A stretch of 6,470 nucleotides of DNA from Clostridia bacterium (GTDB taxonomy: Bacteria; Bacillota; Clostridia; Christensenellales; CAG-314), in contig JAQUSX010000041.1 in NCBI GenBank assembly GCA_028710055.1, positions 1 to 6,470 of the forward strand, written 5' to 3'. A program made the translations under genes and the position numbers. The stretch's first letter is position 1. The number at the start of each line of letters is the position of its first letter. Of the stretch, positions 1 through 6,162 are shown piece by piece. Below the pieces are notes generated by a model. The model saw only the letters and a list, made by a program, of their open reading frames with translations, made no database searches and was not told the origin of the DNA.

Positions 1-25
1 TTTCAATAACAGAGTTAAATTCCAT
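1..25 (-). CDS. 5' end of an unidentified gene, cut by the left window edge
   Basis: An ATG at 25-23 opens a frame running off the left edge. Only eight codons are visible, reading MEFNSVIE. A strong SD match, GGGAGGT at 35-41, lies 10 nt upstream, which supports a real start. The gene lies beyond the rsmI terminator, so it is probably a separate transcription unit. I see only a poor promoter candidate in the 70 bases upstream. Nitroreductase-family proteins often begin with a similar MEF..VI string, but eight residues cannot establish a family, so no function is assigned. Confidence 0.6.
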
Positions 26-34
26 AAAATCGCT

Positions 35-41
35 ACCTCCC
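35..41 (-). promoter_or_regulatory. Ribosome binding site of the left-edge gene
   Basis: The minus strand reads GGGAGGT, a near-perfect complement to the 3' end of 16S rRNA, 10 nt before the ATG at 25. It is the main evidence that the edge frame is a translated gene. Confidence 0.7.
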
Positions 42-95
42 GTAAATAAAAATTTTTGACGGAAATGGCGCAACCCCGAAAAATTCCATTCTTAC

Positions 96-130
96 AAAAA
101 ACGCCGCAATAGTATTTTTGCGACGCTTTT
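96..130 (-). terminator. Intrinsic terminator of the trmN6-rsmI operon
   Basis: On the minus strand CGTCGCAA (125-118) pairs with TTGCGGCG (109-102) in an 8-bp stem with one G-U pair and an 8-nt loop, followed by six U residues (101-96). The A-run at 130-127 can pair with part of the U-run and extend the stem. It lies about 90 bases after the rsmI stop and before the next minus-strand gene. The plus strand has a similar hairpin followed by TTTTATTTT, so it could act in both directions, but no plus-strand gene is seen entering it. Bases 131-216, between terminator and rsmI stop, hold nothing I can identify. Confidence 0.8.
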
Positions 131-216
131 ATTTTAACATTCTTTTTTATTTTCTATGTTTTCTTTGCCACTTTTTTGCTTTAGATAAAAATAGCTTACA
201 GCGGACTTTCAGTAGT

Positions 217-1038
217 TTATTTATCTTTTTTTTCGCTCATATTTACCGCTACTTGATAAATTTCGTTTTTGTTTACCTTGCGGTCTTTGGCTGTTTTTTT
301 GACCGCTTCGGACTTGTCAAATCCCTTGTCCATATAAAATTTTATATGCTCTTCAATTGACATATTTATAAAAGTGTCGGTTTTATCTCCGTCCACGACA
401 ATGACGAATTCTCCTTTTTCCATCTCGATACTAATGTCTTTCAATTCGCCGAAGTAAACGCTTTCATACATTTTTGAAATTTCTCTCGCCACGCAAACCT
501 TGCGCTCGCCCAAAGCGGAATAAAGATATCTCAGGTCGTCGTTCACATCATGCACCGACGAATAAAAAATAAGAGTATGTTTAAGTGGCAGCGTTTCAAT
601 TAAACGCTGTCTGTCGATATTTTTCTCGGGCAAAAATCCTACGAAAGTAAACGGAGCGGAAAATCCCGACAAAACGAAAGCGTTAACCAATGCGCACGCC
701 CCCGAAACTACCGTGTAGCTAATACCGTTTGCGATAAGCTCACGTACCAAAATATTACCCGGGTCGGAAACGCAAGGCATACCCGCGTCCGTAATAACGG
801 CTATTTTTTTGCCATTACTAACGTCCGTTAATATGCTTTGGACCGCGCTTTTTTCATTAAATTTGTGATAGGCTACAAGCGGTTTTTTGATTTCATAACG
901 GTTCAATAAAATCAAAGCGTGACGTGTATCTTCGCAATAAATAACGTCTGTGTTCTTTAACGTTTCGATAGCGCGAAAAGTTATTTCGTCCAAATTGCCT
1001 ATTGGAGTAGCTACAAAATAAACGCTGTACTCAGTCAT
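217..1038 (-). CDS. rsmI: 16S rRNA (cytidine-1402 2'-O)-methyltransferase RsmI
   Basis: RsmI uses SAM to methylate the ribose 2'-O of C1402 in the 16S rRNA decoding centre. The 273-residue product has the tetrapyrrole-methylase fold: VATPIGNL at residues 9-16, EDTR at 36-39, TDAGMPCVSDPG at 83-94 and GFLPEK around 134-139. A short basic C-terminal part (about 227-273) matches the family's helical tail. I chose the ATG at 1038 because GGAG lies 6 nt upstream, the family normally starts a few residues before the VATPIGN strand, and the start overlaps the trmN6 stop by 8 nt, indicating translational coupling. The frame stays open to 1092, with another ATG at 1050, but those starts lack comparable support. 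The usual PGPSA motif reads SGACA (112-116) and the usual APHR region reads SVHD (161-164). Family assignment is firm. Confidence 0.95.
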   Translation of the reverse strand: MTEYSVYFVATPIGNLDEITFRAIETLKNTDVIYCEDTRHALILLNRYEIKKPLVAYHKFNEKSAVQSILTDVSNGKKIAVITDAGMPCVSDPGNILVRELIANGISYTVVSGACALVNAFVLSGFSAPFTFVGFLPEKNIDRQRLIETLPLKHTLIFYSSVHDVNDDLRYLYSALGERKVCVAREISKMYESVYFGELKDISIEMEKGEFVIVVDGDKTDTFINMSIEEHIKFYMDKGFDKSEAVKKTAKDRKVNKNEIYQVAVNMSEKKDK

Positions 1039-1777
1039 TTCTTTCTCCATAAAGGTCCGAGACCGTTTTTGTATATTTGCCGTTATCGTCAAAAATAACG
1101 ATATCGGGCAAGATTTTTAGTCCAAGTCCGCCGTTTTTGCGTCCCCTAATCAACACCAGATTGGGCGTTTGATTTATTCTCGGGCGTATAAAACATATTT
1201 CTTTCGGCTCTATCTTATTTTTCGTCATTTCGCAAAATATTTCCGACAGCCGTTCCGTTTGATGCACAAGGTACAGCGAGCCTTTGCTAGTGAGTAACTT
1301 TGAAGCCGTTTCAATAAGCTCGGACAAAGTAATTTTTATTTCTTGTCTTGCTATTGCTTTTGTTTCGTTTTCTATGGGCAGTCCCGAGCCTACTTTTATA
1401 TACGGCGGATTAGATACGACGGCGTCGTAATTTCCGCCCAGTATTTCGTGGCACGTTTTAATGTCGGAATTAAAAATTTTTACCGTGTCGCCTTGCCCGT
1501 TCAACTCCACCGTTCGCTTTGACATCTCATATAAAGACGGTTGAATTTCCACAGCGGCAATGGATTTTGGCTTGCTTTTATAGGCAATCAGCGTCGAGAT
1601 AACCGCGCTGCCGCTGCCAAGCTCCACAACTTTTTTACCTTTGACTTCTTTTACAAAATTAGCTAGTAGCACGGCGTCGGTCGTAAAACGGTACCCGTCC
1701 GTTTGCTGAATTATTTTCAGTCCGCCGACTTGCAAGTCTTCTATTTTTTCATTTGGATAAATTACCGTATCTGTCAT
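1031..1777 (-). CDS. trmN6: tRNA1(Val) (adenine-37 N6)-methyltransferase-like protein, TrmN6/YabB family
   Basis: This is a class I SAM-dependent methyltransferase of 248 residues, the family's usual size. The N-terminal pattern EKIEDLQVGGLKIIQ (10-24) followed by FTTDAVLLANF (31-41) is typical of TrmN6/YfiC/YabB. SAM motif I is VELGSGSAV (51-59), the acidic end of the second strand is E77 in AVEIQ, and the catalytic NPPY at 123-126 marks an N6-adenine or glutamine-type methyltransferase. E. coli TrmN6 methylates A37 of tRNA1(Val); the substrate here is inferred from the family. Firmicutes commonly have this gene just upstream of rsmI, as here, where the two overlap by 8 nt. The ATG at 1777 fits the family N-terminus but has no SD sequence. 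It lies 6 nt after a consensus promoter, suggesting a leaderless transcript. Confidence 0.88.
   Translation of the reverse strand: MTDTVIYPNEKIEDLQVGGLKIIQQTDGYRFTTDAVLLANFVKEVKGKKVVELGSGSAVISTLIAYKSKPKSIAAVEIQPSLYEMSKRTVELNGQGDTVKIFNSDIKTCHEILGGNYDAVVSNPPYIKVGSGLPIENETKAIARQEIKITLSELIETASKLLTSKGSLYLVHQTERLSEIFCEMTKNKIEPKEICFIRPRINQTPNLVLIRGRKNGGLGLKILPDIVIFDDNGKYTKTVSDLYGERND
1045..1048 (-). promoter_or_regulatory. Ribosome binding site that sets the rsmI start
   Basis: GGAG on the minus strand, followed by the purine-rich AAAGAA, sits 6 nt before the ATG at 1038 and inside the last codons of trmN6. It favours the 1038 start over the upstream in-frame ATG codons at 1050 and 1092. Confidence 0.6.
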
Positions 1778-1783
1778 AAATAG

Positions 1784-1812
1784 ATTTTATATTTTTGTTT
1801 CCCCGTTGTCAA
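1784..1812 (-). promoter_or_regulatory. Strong sigma-A-type promoter for trmN6-rsmI
   Basis: On the minus strand a perfect -35 box TTGACA (1812-1807) is followed by a 17-nt spacer and the -10 box TAAAAT (1789-1784). Only six bases, CTATTT, separate the -10 box from the trmN6 ATG, so transcription should begin at or next to the A of the ATG. Confidence 0.78.
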
Positions 1813-1832
1813 TCATAAAAAAAGCTGTTCGC

Positions 1833-1860
1833 ATTGTACCTTTTATTTACAAAAAAACAA
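1833..1860 (-). promoter_or_regulatory. Possible second, upstream promoter for trmN6-rsmI
   Basis: The minus strand has TTGTTT (1860-1855), a 16-nt spacer and a good -10 box TACAAT (1838-1833). It would give a leader of about 50 nt, still without an SD sequence near the trmN6 ATG. The -35 box is weak in very AT-rich DNA, so this is tentative. Apart from this, the downstream promoter and the terminator at 2010-2041, I see nothing functional in 1778-2055. Confidence 0.3.
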
Positions 1861-2009
1861 AAACTCAAACTTTCGCTTTTTTAAAAAGTCGAATTTTCAA
1901 TTTATATTTATTTGAAAACTTAAAATTGCCACCTAAGTCTGAAAGCTTTGCGTTGCCCTATATAAAAATCTTCCACAATCTTATTTTGCTAAGACTTTAA
2001 TAAAAGAAT

Positions 2010-2041
2010 AAAAAAAATACCGCTCGGTAATACCGAACGGT
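2010..2041 (-). terminator. Intrinsic terminator after the ferredoxin gene
   Basis: On the minus strand ACCGTTCGGT (2041-2032) pairs with ACCGAGCGGT (2028-2019) over 10 bp with one G-U pair and a 3-nt loop, followed after one base by eight U residues (2017-2010). It begins 15 bases after the ferredoxin stop. As I see no terminator between ricT and the ferredoxin gene, it probably also ends read-through transcripts of the decarboxylase-tmk-holB-ricT operon. Confidence 0.9.
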
Positions 2042-2055
2042 GAAAGGTTTATTTG

Positions 2056-2229
2056 TTAGCCTTCTTTAATCGCGCTAACGGGACATTGAGCAGCGCACGT
2101 TCCGCAACTTATGCAAACATCTTCATTGATAACATAACTGCTTTCTCCTTCGCTGATAGCGTCGGTAGGGCAAACGGATTGGCAACTGCCACAGGAAATA
2201 CATTCTGACGGAATAATTTTGTATGCCAT
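2056..2229 (-). CDS. Small 2[4Fe-4S] clostridial-type ferredoxin
   Basis: This 57-residue protein reads directly from the minus strand. It has two CX2CX2CX3CP motifs, C10-C13-C16-C20-P21 and C39-C42-C45-C49-P50, the ligand pattern of bacterial ferredoxins carrying two [4Fe-4S] clusters. The halves resemble each other (CISCGSC against CISCGTC), the known internal duplication of this family. It is acidic, has no signal peptide or extra domain, and has the usual family length (about 55-60). It would act as a low-potential cytoplasmic electron carrier; its partner enzymes are not visible. The ATG has an excellent SD sequence, GGAGG, 8 nt upstream. It has its own promoter and terminator and may also receive read-through from ricT. 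It occupies the place where B. subtilis has yabA. Confidence 0.95.
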   Translation of the reverse strand: MAYKIIPSECISCGSCQSVCPTDAISEGESSYVINEDVCISCGTCAAQCPVSAIKEG

Positions 2230-2236
2230 AGAGATT

Positions 2237-2245
2237 ACCTCCTTT
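2237..2245 (-). promoter_or_regulatory. Ribosome binding site of the ferredoxin gene
   Basis: The minus strand reads AAAGGAGGT, with the GGAGG core 8 nt before the ATG. This near-ideal site implies high expression and contrasts with the missing SD sequences of trmN6, the decarboxylase and the SDR gene. Confidence 0.85.
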
Positions 2246-2256
2246 GTTCTAACTTT

Positions 2257-2285
2257 ATTGTAGCACTTAAGAGGTTTTTTGTCTA
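2257..2285 (-). promoter_or_regulatory. Promoter of the ferredoxin gene
   Basis: The minus strand has TAGACA (2285-2280), a 17-nt spacer and TACAAT (2262-2257). The -10 box is preceded by TGC, an extended -10 element. The predicted start near 2250 gives a leader of about 20 nt that includes the SD sequence. The promoter lies wholly between the ricT stop and the ferredoxin start. Confidence 0.78.
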
Positions 2286-2315
2286 ATATTTAAACTAGAA
2301 AATAATCTCAATATT

Positions 2316-3188
2316 TTAATCGATAATGGATTTTATTTCATCGTCAACGTAATCGTCGTCGTTGCTTTGCGCTAATACTACTGTCGTGGTAATATCCTTG
2401 ACAGCGTAATCTTTAACCTCTTTATCGCCGTTCGGTAAAGCGATAAAAGCCTTTACTCTTTGGCGCAACAGATCCACAGACTGCACGATTCCTTTTCCAT
2501 CGGGTGTGCCGATTTCCGAGCCTATCGCGGGCATAAATTTTGTGGTCTCCGAATAATGGTCGTTTTCATATTTTAAGCAGCACATCAGTCTGCCGCAAAG
2601 TCCCGAGATTTTTGTAGGATTTAGCGAAAGTCCTTGCGTTTTTGCCATTTTTATACTCACACGCTCAAAATCGCCCATATGCTCGTTGCAACAACAAGGT
2701 CTTCCACACGGTCCAAGACCGCCCAAAAGTTTGCATTCGTCCCGAATACCTATTTGGCGAAGCTCTATTCTTACTCTAAAAACGCTTGCTAGGTCTTTTA
2801 CCAACTCGCGAAAATCTACCCTTCCTTCGGCTGTGAAATAAAAAATAACTTTCGTATTGTCAAAGGTGTATTCCATATCGACGAGCTTCATATTGAGTTT
2901 GTGCTTCGTTATTTTTTCGGTGGCGATTTCCATAGCTTTTTCACGCTTGCCCAAATTTTCTTTATGCGCGCGCTCATCGTCAGCCGTAGCTTTTCTGATA
3001 ACAGGCTTTAGCTGTCCGACAATTTCGCCGTCGGGAACTTGTTTTGTGGCAAGCACAACGTTGCCGTATTCCACTCCTCTTATCGTCTCAACGATAGCGG
3101 CGTCTCCAGCTTTAAACTCTATACCGTTAGGAGCAAAATAATAAATTTTCCCCACGTCCTTAAAACGAATTCCCACTATTTCGGGCAT
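2316..3188 (-). CDS. ricT: RicT (YaaT), PSP1-domain Fe-S regulatory protein
   Basis: This 290-residue protein belongs to the PSP1 C-terminal-domain family. In B. subtilis RicT joins RicA and RicF in an Fe-S-containing complex that aids RNase Y-dependent mRNA processing and affects competence, biofilm formation and sporulation. The N-terminal part begins PEIVGIRFKDVGKIYYF, the PSP1 region spans roughly 60-150, and the signature Cys-rich block follows: GGLGPCGRPCCCNEH (156-170) and SGLCGRLMCCLKYE (195-208), giving C161, C165-C167, C198, C203 and C204 plus C152. All the family cysteines appear intact. A low-complexity acidic tail (276-286) ends the protein. Its ATG overlaps the holB stop by 13 nt and has GGAGG 10 nt upstream. 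The family call is firm; the RNA-processing role is carried over from B. subtilis. Confidence 0.95.
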   Translation of the reverse strand: MPEIVGIRFKDVGKIYYFAPNGIEFKAGDAAIVETIRGVEYGNVVLATKQVPDGEIVGQLKPVIRKATADDERAHKENLGKREKAMEIATEKITKHKLNMKLVDMEYTFDNTKVIFYFTAEGRVDFRELVKDLASVFRVRIELRQIGIRDECKLLGGLGPCGRPCCCNEHMGDFERVSIKMAKTQGLSLNPTKISGLCGRLMCCLKYENDHYSETTKFMPAIGSEIGTPDGKGIVQSVDLLRQRVKAFIALPNGDKEVKDYAVKDITTTVVLAQSNDDDYVDDEIKSIID

Positions 3189-4141
3189 ATATATCTAACC
3201 TCCAAAATTTTCAAAATTAAATTGTCAAAAACCATATTAAAATTCACGTAAGAAGCAAGCTCTTTGTAAGCATTTTCAACTATTTCGATGCATCGCAGTG
3301 CCGCCTCGCGCGAATAGTTTTGCGCTATTATTGTAACATCTTTATTTTCTTTAAGCAAGGTTATTCCGTCGTAAAACCCCACCACCTCGGCAAACAACGC
3401 TTCCATTGCGGAAAGTAAAAGTTTATACTTCTCTTTGTATCGAGTCATATCGGCGACGAATGAAAGAGAAACCCTTGTGCTTGTCATATTTTTTAATGCG
3501 TTCGCAACGGACTGATAAATGCTTTCCGTAGTTGTGTCGGCGACAAGCTCAGTCGCGGAAGAAATACTGCCGTCCGAGATAAGAGCGCAAATTTCGGCTG
3601 AACGCGGCGAATAACCGCTTTCGAGTAAGTAATTTTTGATTTGGCTAAAACTCAGTTTTGCGATGTCTACCCGTATCGCGCGGCTCGTAACGGTGTCGAA
3701 TAAATCCGCCGTATTAGTTACGCCGATAAAAAAATAATTGCCTTCGGGCGGTTCTTCAAGTATTTTTAGTAATTTTCCCTGCCAGTTTTGAACGGCGGAA
3801 ACGGTGGATGCGTTTATTATGTAAACCTTATTTTTGCCTATAGTAGGCGCGGTTTGAGTTTCATTTAAAATATCTTTGATATCGTCAACGGACATAGTTT
3901 TTCGTCCGTTTAGCGGGTAAAAAAAGACGTCGGGATGCCGACCGTTAAATGCCTGAAGACAGTTGACGCAGCTGCCGCAACCGCCGTTATCGCAAACGGC
4001 AACCGACGACAAATATATTAAAGCGTCAGCCAAAATATTTTGTTCCGCTTGCACAACAAAAGCGTGCGCCGCATGATTAAGAGCGAACGCGCGTTTAACA
4101 GCCTGAACGGATTTATTTTTTTCCAGTAATCCCGTTATCAC
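3176..4141 (-). CDS. holB: DNA polymerase III delta' subunit
   Basis: Delta' is the stator of the clamp-loader complex, which loads the sliding clamp onto DNA. The 321-residue product has the AAA+ clamp-loader pattern: a four-Cys zinc module at C50, C55, C58 and C61, RHPDVFF at 68-74, LLKILEEPPEGNYFFIG at 124-140, and TSRAIR at 152-157 keeping the SRC-motif arginine (R154) though not its cysteine. The Walker A site is gone: residues 31-40 (QAEQNILADA) have no GxxGxGK, fitting a non-ATPase delta' rather than the tau/gamma subunit. The C-terminal helical domain (about 165-321) is weakly conserved, as usual. The start is GTG, overlapping the tmk stop as GTGA, with GGGG 9 nt upstream (4151-4154). 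I see no better start that keeps the N-terminal domain. Confidence 0.9.
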   Translation of the reverse strand: MITGLLEKNKSVQAVKRAFALNHAAHAFVVQAEQNILADALIYLSSVAVCDNGGCGSCVNCLQAFNGRHPDVFFYPLNGRKTMSVDDIKDILNETQTAPTIGKNKVYIINASTVSAVQNWQGKLLKILEEPPEGNYFFIGVTNTADLFDTVTSRAIRVDIAKLSFSQIKNYLLESGYSPRSAEICALISDGSISSATELVADTTTESIYQSVANALKNMTSTRVSLSFVADMTRYKEKYKLLLSAMEALFAEVVGFYDGITLLKENKDVTIIAQNYSREAALRCIEIVENAYKELASYVNFNMVFDNLILKILEVRYICPK

Positions 4142-4761
4142 TTAATAATGCCCCTTTTTTTCATTTCGCTGACGATTTTTTCGTGCGTTTCGGTTTTGCT
4201 TCCTTTCGCGTCGATAACGACAAAACGTTCGGGATAACTGTCTATAAGCATATGATATCCGTCGTAAACTTTTTTGTAAAAATCTTTGTCGCAAATTTCA
4301 AGGCGGTCTTTTACGTCATTGCCGCCTTTGCGTTCAAAAGCCAGCTCGGGAGTAAGCTCCAAAAAGAATGTATATTCGGGCATATATTCGCCCACGGCTA
4401 TATCGTTTAACGCTTTTACGTCCTCATACCCAAGACCCCGTCCAAGCCCTTGATAAACGTAAGATGAGTCCACAAAACGGTCGCAAATTACGGTTTTGCC
4501 TTCTTTTAACGCGGGAATAACGATGTCGTTAAGATGCTGTATTCTTGCGCTTGCGTACAAAAACGCTTCGCATTTGTCGCACATTGTGTCGTTTTCGGAA
4601 TCCAAAATAATGTTGCGGATTTTCTCGGCAACTTTGCTTCCGCCTGGTTCGCGGGTAAACACAACGTTTTGATTAGTCTTTTCGCAATATTCTTTTAGTT
4701 TTGCGGTCTGGTAGGTTTTGCCTACGCCGTCGCAGCCTTCTATCGTTATAAATCCTTTCAT
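4138..4761 (-). CDS. tmk: Thymidylate kinase (dTMP kinase)
   Basis: Tmk phosphorylates dTMP to dTDP with ATP, the step that commits thymidylate to dTTP and DNA synthesis. The 207-residue length is typical. Visible motifs are the P-loop GCDGVGKT (9-16), TREPGG (36-41), ASARIQHL (70-77), CDRFVDSSYVYQG (93-105, the DRx thymidylate-binding motif) and DRLE (152-155) after the lid. The residue after the P-loop threonine is Y17, where S/T is usual, but the catalytic K15 and Mg-binding T16 remain. A CDKC pair (61-64) follows the REPGG helix. The start overlaps the decarboxylase stop as ATGA and the end overlaps the holB start as GTGA, so translation is probably coupled along the operon. No strong SD sequence precedes the ATG. 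Confidence 0.97.
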   Translation of the reverse strand: MKGFITIEGCDGVGKTYQTAKLKEYCEKTNQNVVFTREPGGSKVAEKIRNIILDSENDTMCDKCEAFLYASARIQHLNDIVIPALKEGKTVICDRFVDSSYVYQGLGRGLGYEDVKALNDIAVGEYMPEYTFFLELTPELAFERKGGNDVKDRLEICDKDFYKKVYDGYHMLIDSYPERFVVIDAKGSKTETHEKIVSEMKKRGIIK

Positions 4762-6110
4762 TTCTTTTCGCTGTCCTTTACTAAAATATAACCTTCGTTA
4801 ACGCCGAAAACGTTATCTTGTTTTAAAAAATTTATATGAAAATCAGTAATTTTTTCCCCCGCGACAATGACGGGGCAACACGGCGGAGTAATGCCCGCGT
4901 TTACGGCGGAGATTTCTCCTTTGCTTTCGCTTAGTTTAATTAGTTTAACCTTATCATTAAAACACAGCGGTATTATATTGTCAAATCTTGGTATTTCGTT
5001 GCCGTTAACCGCGCGCGCGCGTTTTTTATATTCATTTCCGTTATTCGTCTCGTTTAGTTCGGGTTTTAAATTTTTTAACGCCTTACCGAAACGACGCAAG
5101 GTTTTTTTTCCGTCCATTAACGTGAGTATAGCCACCAGCCTGTTTTTATCCGCAAACTCTATAAAAACGTTTTTTTCGTTAAGTTGTTTTTCCGCTTCAA
5201 AACCGCTCATATTTTTCCCCGATACGTCTAAAACGATACGGGTAAAGTCGTCCGTGGAGATAGCTGTAATGCCGTCGGGAAGCGCCTTCAAAAACTTTTT
5301 CACATAACCAAATAGCCGTTCGTATCTGTTTTTATTTTTATCCGCGTACGCTCTGGCGTAATCTATGCTGGCAAGCAGCAAATAACTCGGGCTTGTTGTG
5401 GAAAAGGTATTTAAACTTTCTTTTAGTTTTAATGCCAAAATATCGTCATTAGTTAATAAAACAGCCGTTTGCGTATATGCGGGCAAAGTTTTGTGAACGG
5501 AAATTACCGCGGCGTCGGCATAATAATGAGCGGAATTCGGCAAATATTTTGACAGCCCAAAATGCGCCCCGTGAGCCGAGTCGACAAACACAGTAACACC
5601 CATTTTTTTGGCTTTATGATATATATCGGCTAAATCCAAAACTTTGCCGTAATAACTCGGGCTTGTAAGAATCCACGTTTTGATATCGGGATTTTCTTTT
5701 GTAGCGTTTATAAGTGCGTCAGCCGTAAGATTATTCGGCAAAAGCGATTGGTCGTAATCGTTTATGACATACGCGCGTTTATTAAAAATTTTTACCGCGT
5801 TATATACTGCAATATGGCTGCTCCGCTGCATAAGTATGCTGCCGTTAGCGTTAGCTATCATAGCGAAAATACCCGCTGTCGAGCCGTTTATCGTATATAT
5901 AGCGTGATTTGCGTTCCATTCCGCGGCGAATAAATTTTGCGAATCGGCAATCACCGAATGAGGACACGTTAAATTATCCGAAAAAGAAAGTTCGGTCACG
6001 TCCAACTTCGCGCTGGCTTTCATGCCTTTCCCTTTGTGTCCCGGCATATGCAGCCGCAAAGCGTTTGATCGCGCGTATTTATTCAACATTTCAACAATAG
6101 GCATTTTCAT
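4758..6110 (-). CDS. PLP-dependent Orn/Lys/Arg decarboxylase family protein (YaaO-like)
   Basis: This 450-residue fold-type I PLP enzyme belongs to the group III basic amino-acid decarboxylases, which form cadaverine, putrescine or agmatine. Motifs include RLHMPGHKGKG at 19-29, INGSTAG at 74-80 (phosphate binding), VDSAHGAHFG at 176-185 with D177 placed to contact the PLP ring nitrogen, and SVHKTLPAYTQ at 204-214 with K207 as the PLP-bound lysine. The C-terminal domain includes ITPPCCPVIVAGE (407-419). The length is slightly below the usual 470-490 residues, and there is no N-terminal wing domain as in the long E. coli enzymes. Substrate cannot be told from sequence alone. Its place before tmk is conserved in Firmicutes. 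The ATG at 6110 lies 7 nt after a promoter -10 box with no SD sequence; an ATG two codons on (6104) is possible. A (CG)6 run at 5010-5021 encodes RARA. Confidence 0.93.
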   Translation of the reverse strand: MKMPIVEMLNKYARSNALRLHMPGHKGKGMKASAKLDVTELSFSDNLTCPHSVIADSQNLFAAEWNANHAIYTINGSTAGIFAMIANANGSILMQRSSHIAVYNAVKIFNKRAYVINDYDQSLLPNNLTADALINATKENPDIKTWILTSPSYYGKVLDLADIYHKAKKMGVTVFVDSAHGAHFGLSKYLPNSAHYYADAAVISVHKTLPAYTQTAVLLTNDDILALKLKESLNTFSTTSPSYLLLASIDYARAYADKNKNRYERLFGYVKKFLKALPDGITAISTDDFTRIVLDVSGKNMSGFEAEKQLNEKNVFIEFADKNRLVAILTLMDGKKTLRRFGKALKNLKPELNETNNGNEYKKRARAVNGNEIPRFDNIIPLCFNDKVKLIKLSESKGEISAVNAGITPPCCPVIVAGEKITDFHINFLKQDNVFGVNEGYILVKDSEKK

Positions 6111-6117
6111 ACTTATT

Positions 6118-6146
6118 ATTTTACCATAATTTCTTTTTTACTTCAA
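6118..6146 (-). promoter_or_regulatory. Promoter of the decarboxylase-tmk-holB-ricT operon
   Basis: The minus strand has TTGAAG (6146-6141), a 17-nt spacer and TAAAAT (6123-6118), preceded by TGG as an extended -10 element. Only AATAAGT (7 nt) separates the -10 box from the decarboxylase ATG, so the mRNA is predicted to start at or next to the ATG. Its -35 box lies 16 bp from the -35 box of the divergent SDR promoter. Confidence 0.75.
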
Positions 6147-6162
6147 TGAGTATTCTTTCATA

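Noticed and set aside
1039..1092. Longer rsmI product starting at 1092 or 1050
   Set aside because: The extra residues would overlap trmN6 further and are outside the family's usual N-terminus, and the GGAG site points to the ATG at 1038.
1787..1819. Possible short leader peptide (MIDNGETKI) upstream of trmN6 on the minus strand
   Set aside because: It would be transcribed only from the weaker upstream promoter, has no SD sequence, overlaps the main promoter and has no attenuator-like hairpin.
1894..1918. Inverted repeat TTTTCAA / TTGAAAA with an 11-nt loop, possibly a regulator site or small RNA
   Set aside because: It is all A/T except one G-C pair, in AT-rich DNA, with no matching promoter or terminator, so chance explains it.
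1806..2000. A 64-residue plus-strand reading frame in the gap upstream of trmN6
   Set aside because: It starts with TTG, has no SD sequence, overlaps the minus-strand promoters, and its Lys/Phe/Leu-rich content is what AT-rich noncoding DNA gives by chance.
4867..5307. Long plus-strand frame opposite the decarboxylase C-terminal half, plus similar frames opposite the other genes
   Set aside because: Each lies opposite a clearly conserved gene, lacks a good ribosome binding site and reads as Ser/Leu/Phe-rich antisense sequence with no recognisable motif.
6147..6162. Possible operator between the two divergent -35 boxes
   Set aside because: The only symmetry visible is the mirrored -35 boxes; there is no further palindrome or repeat.
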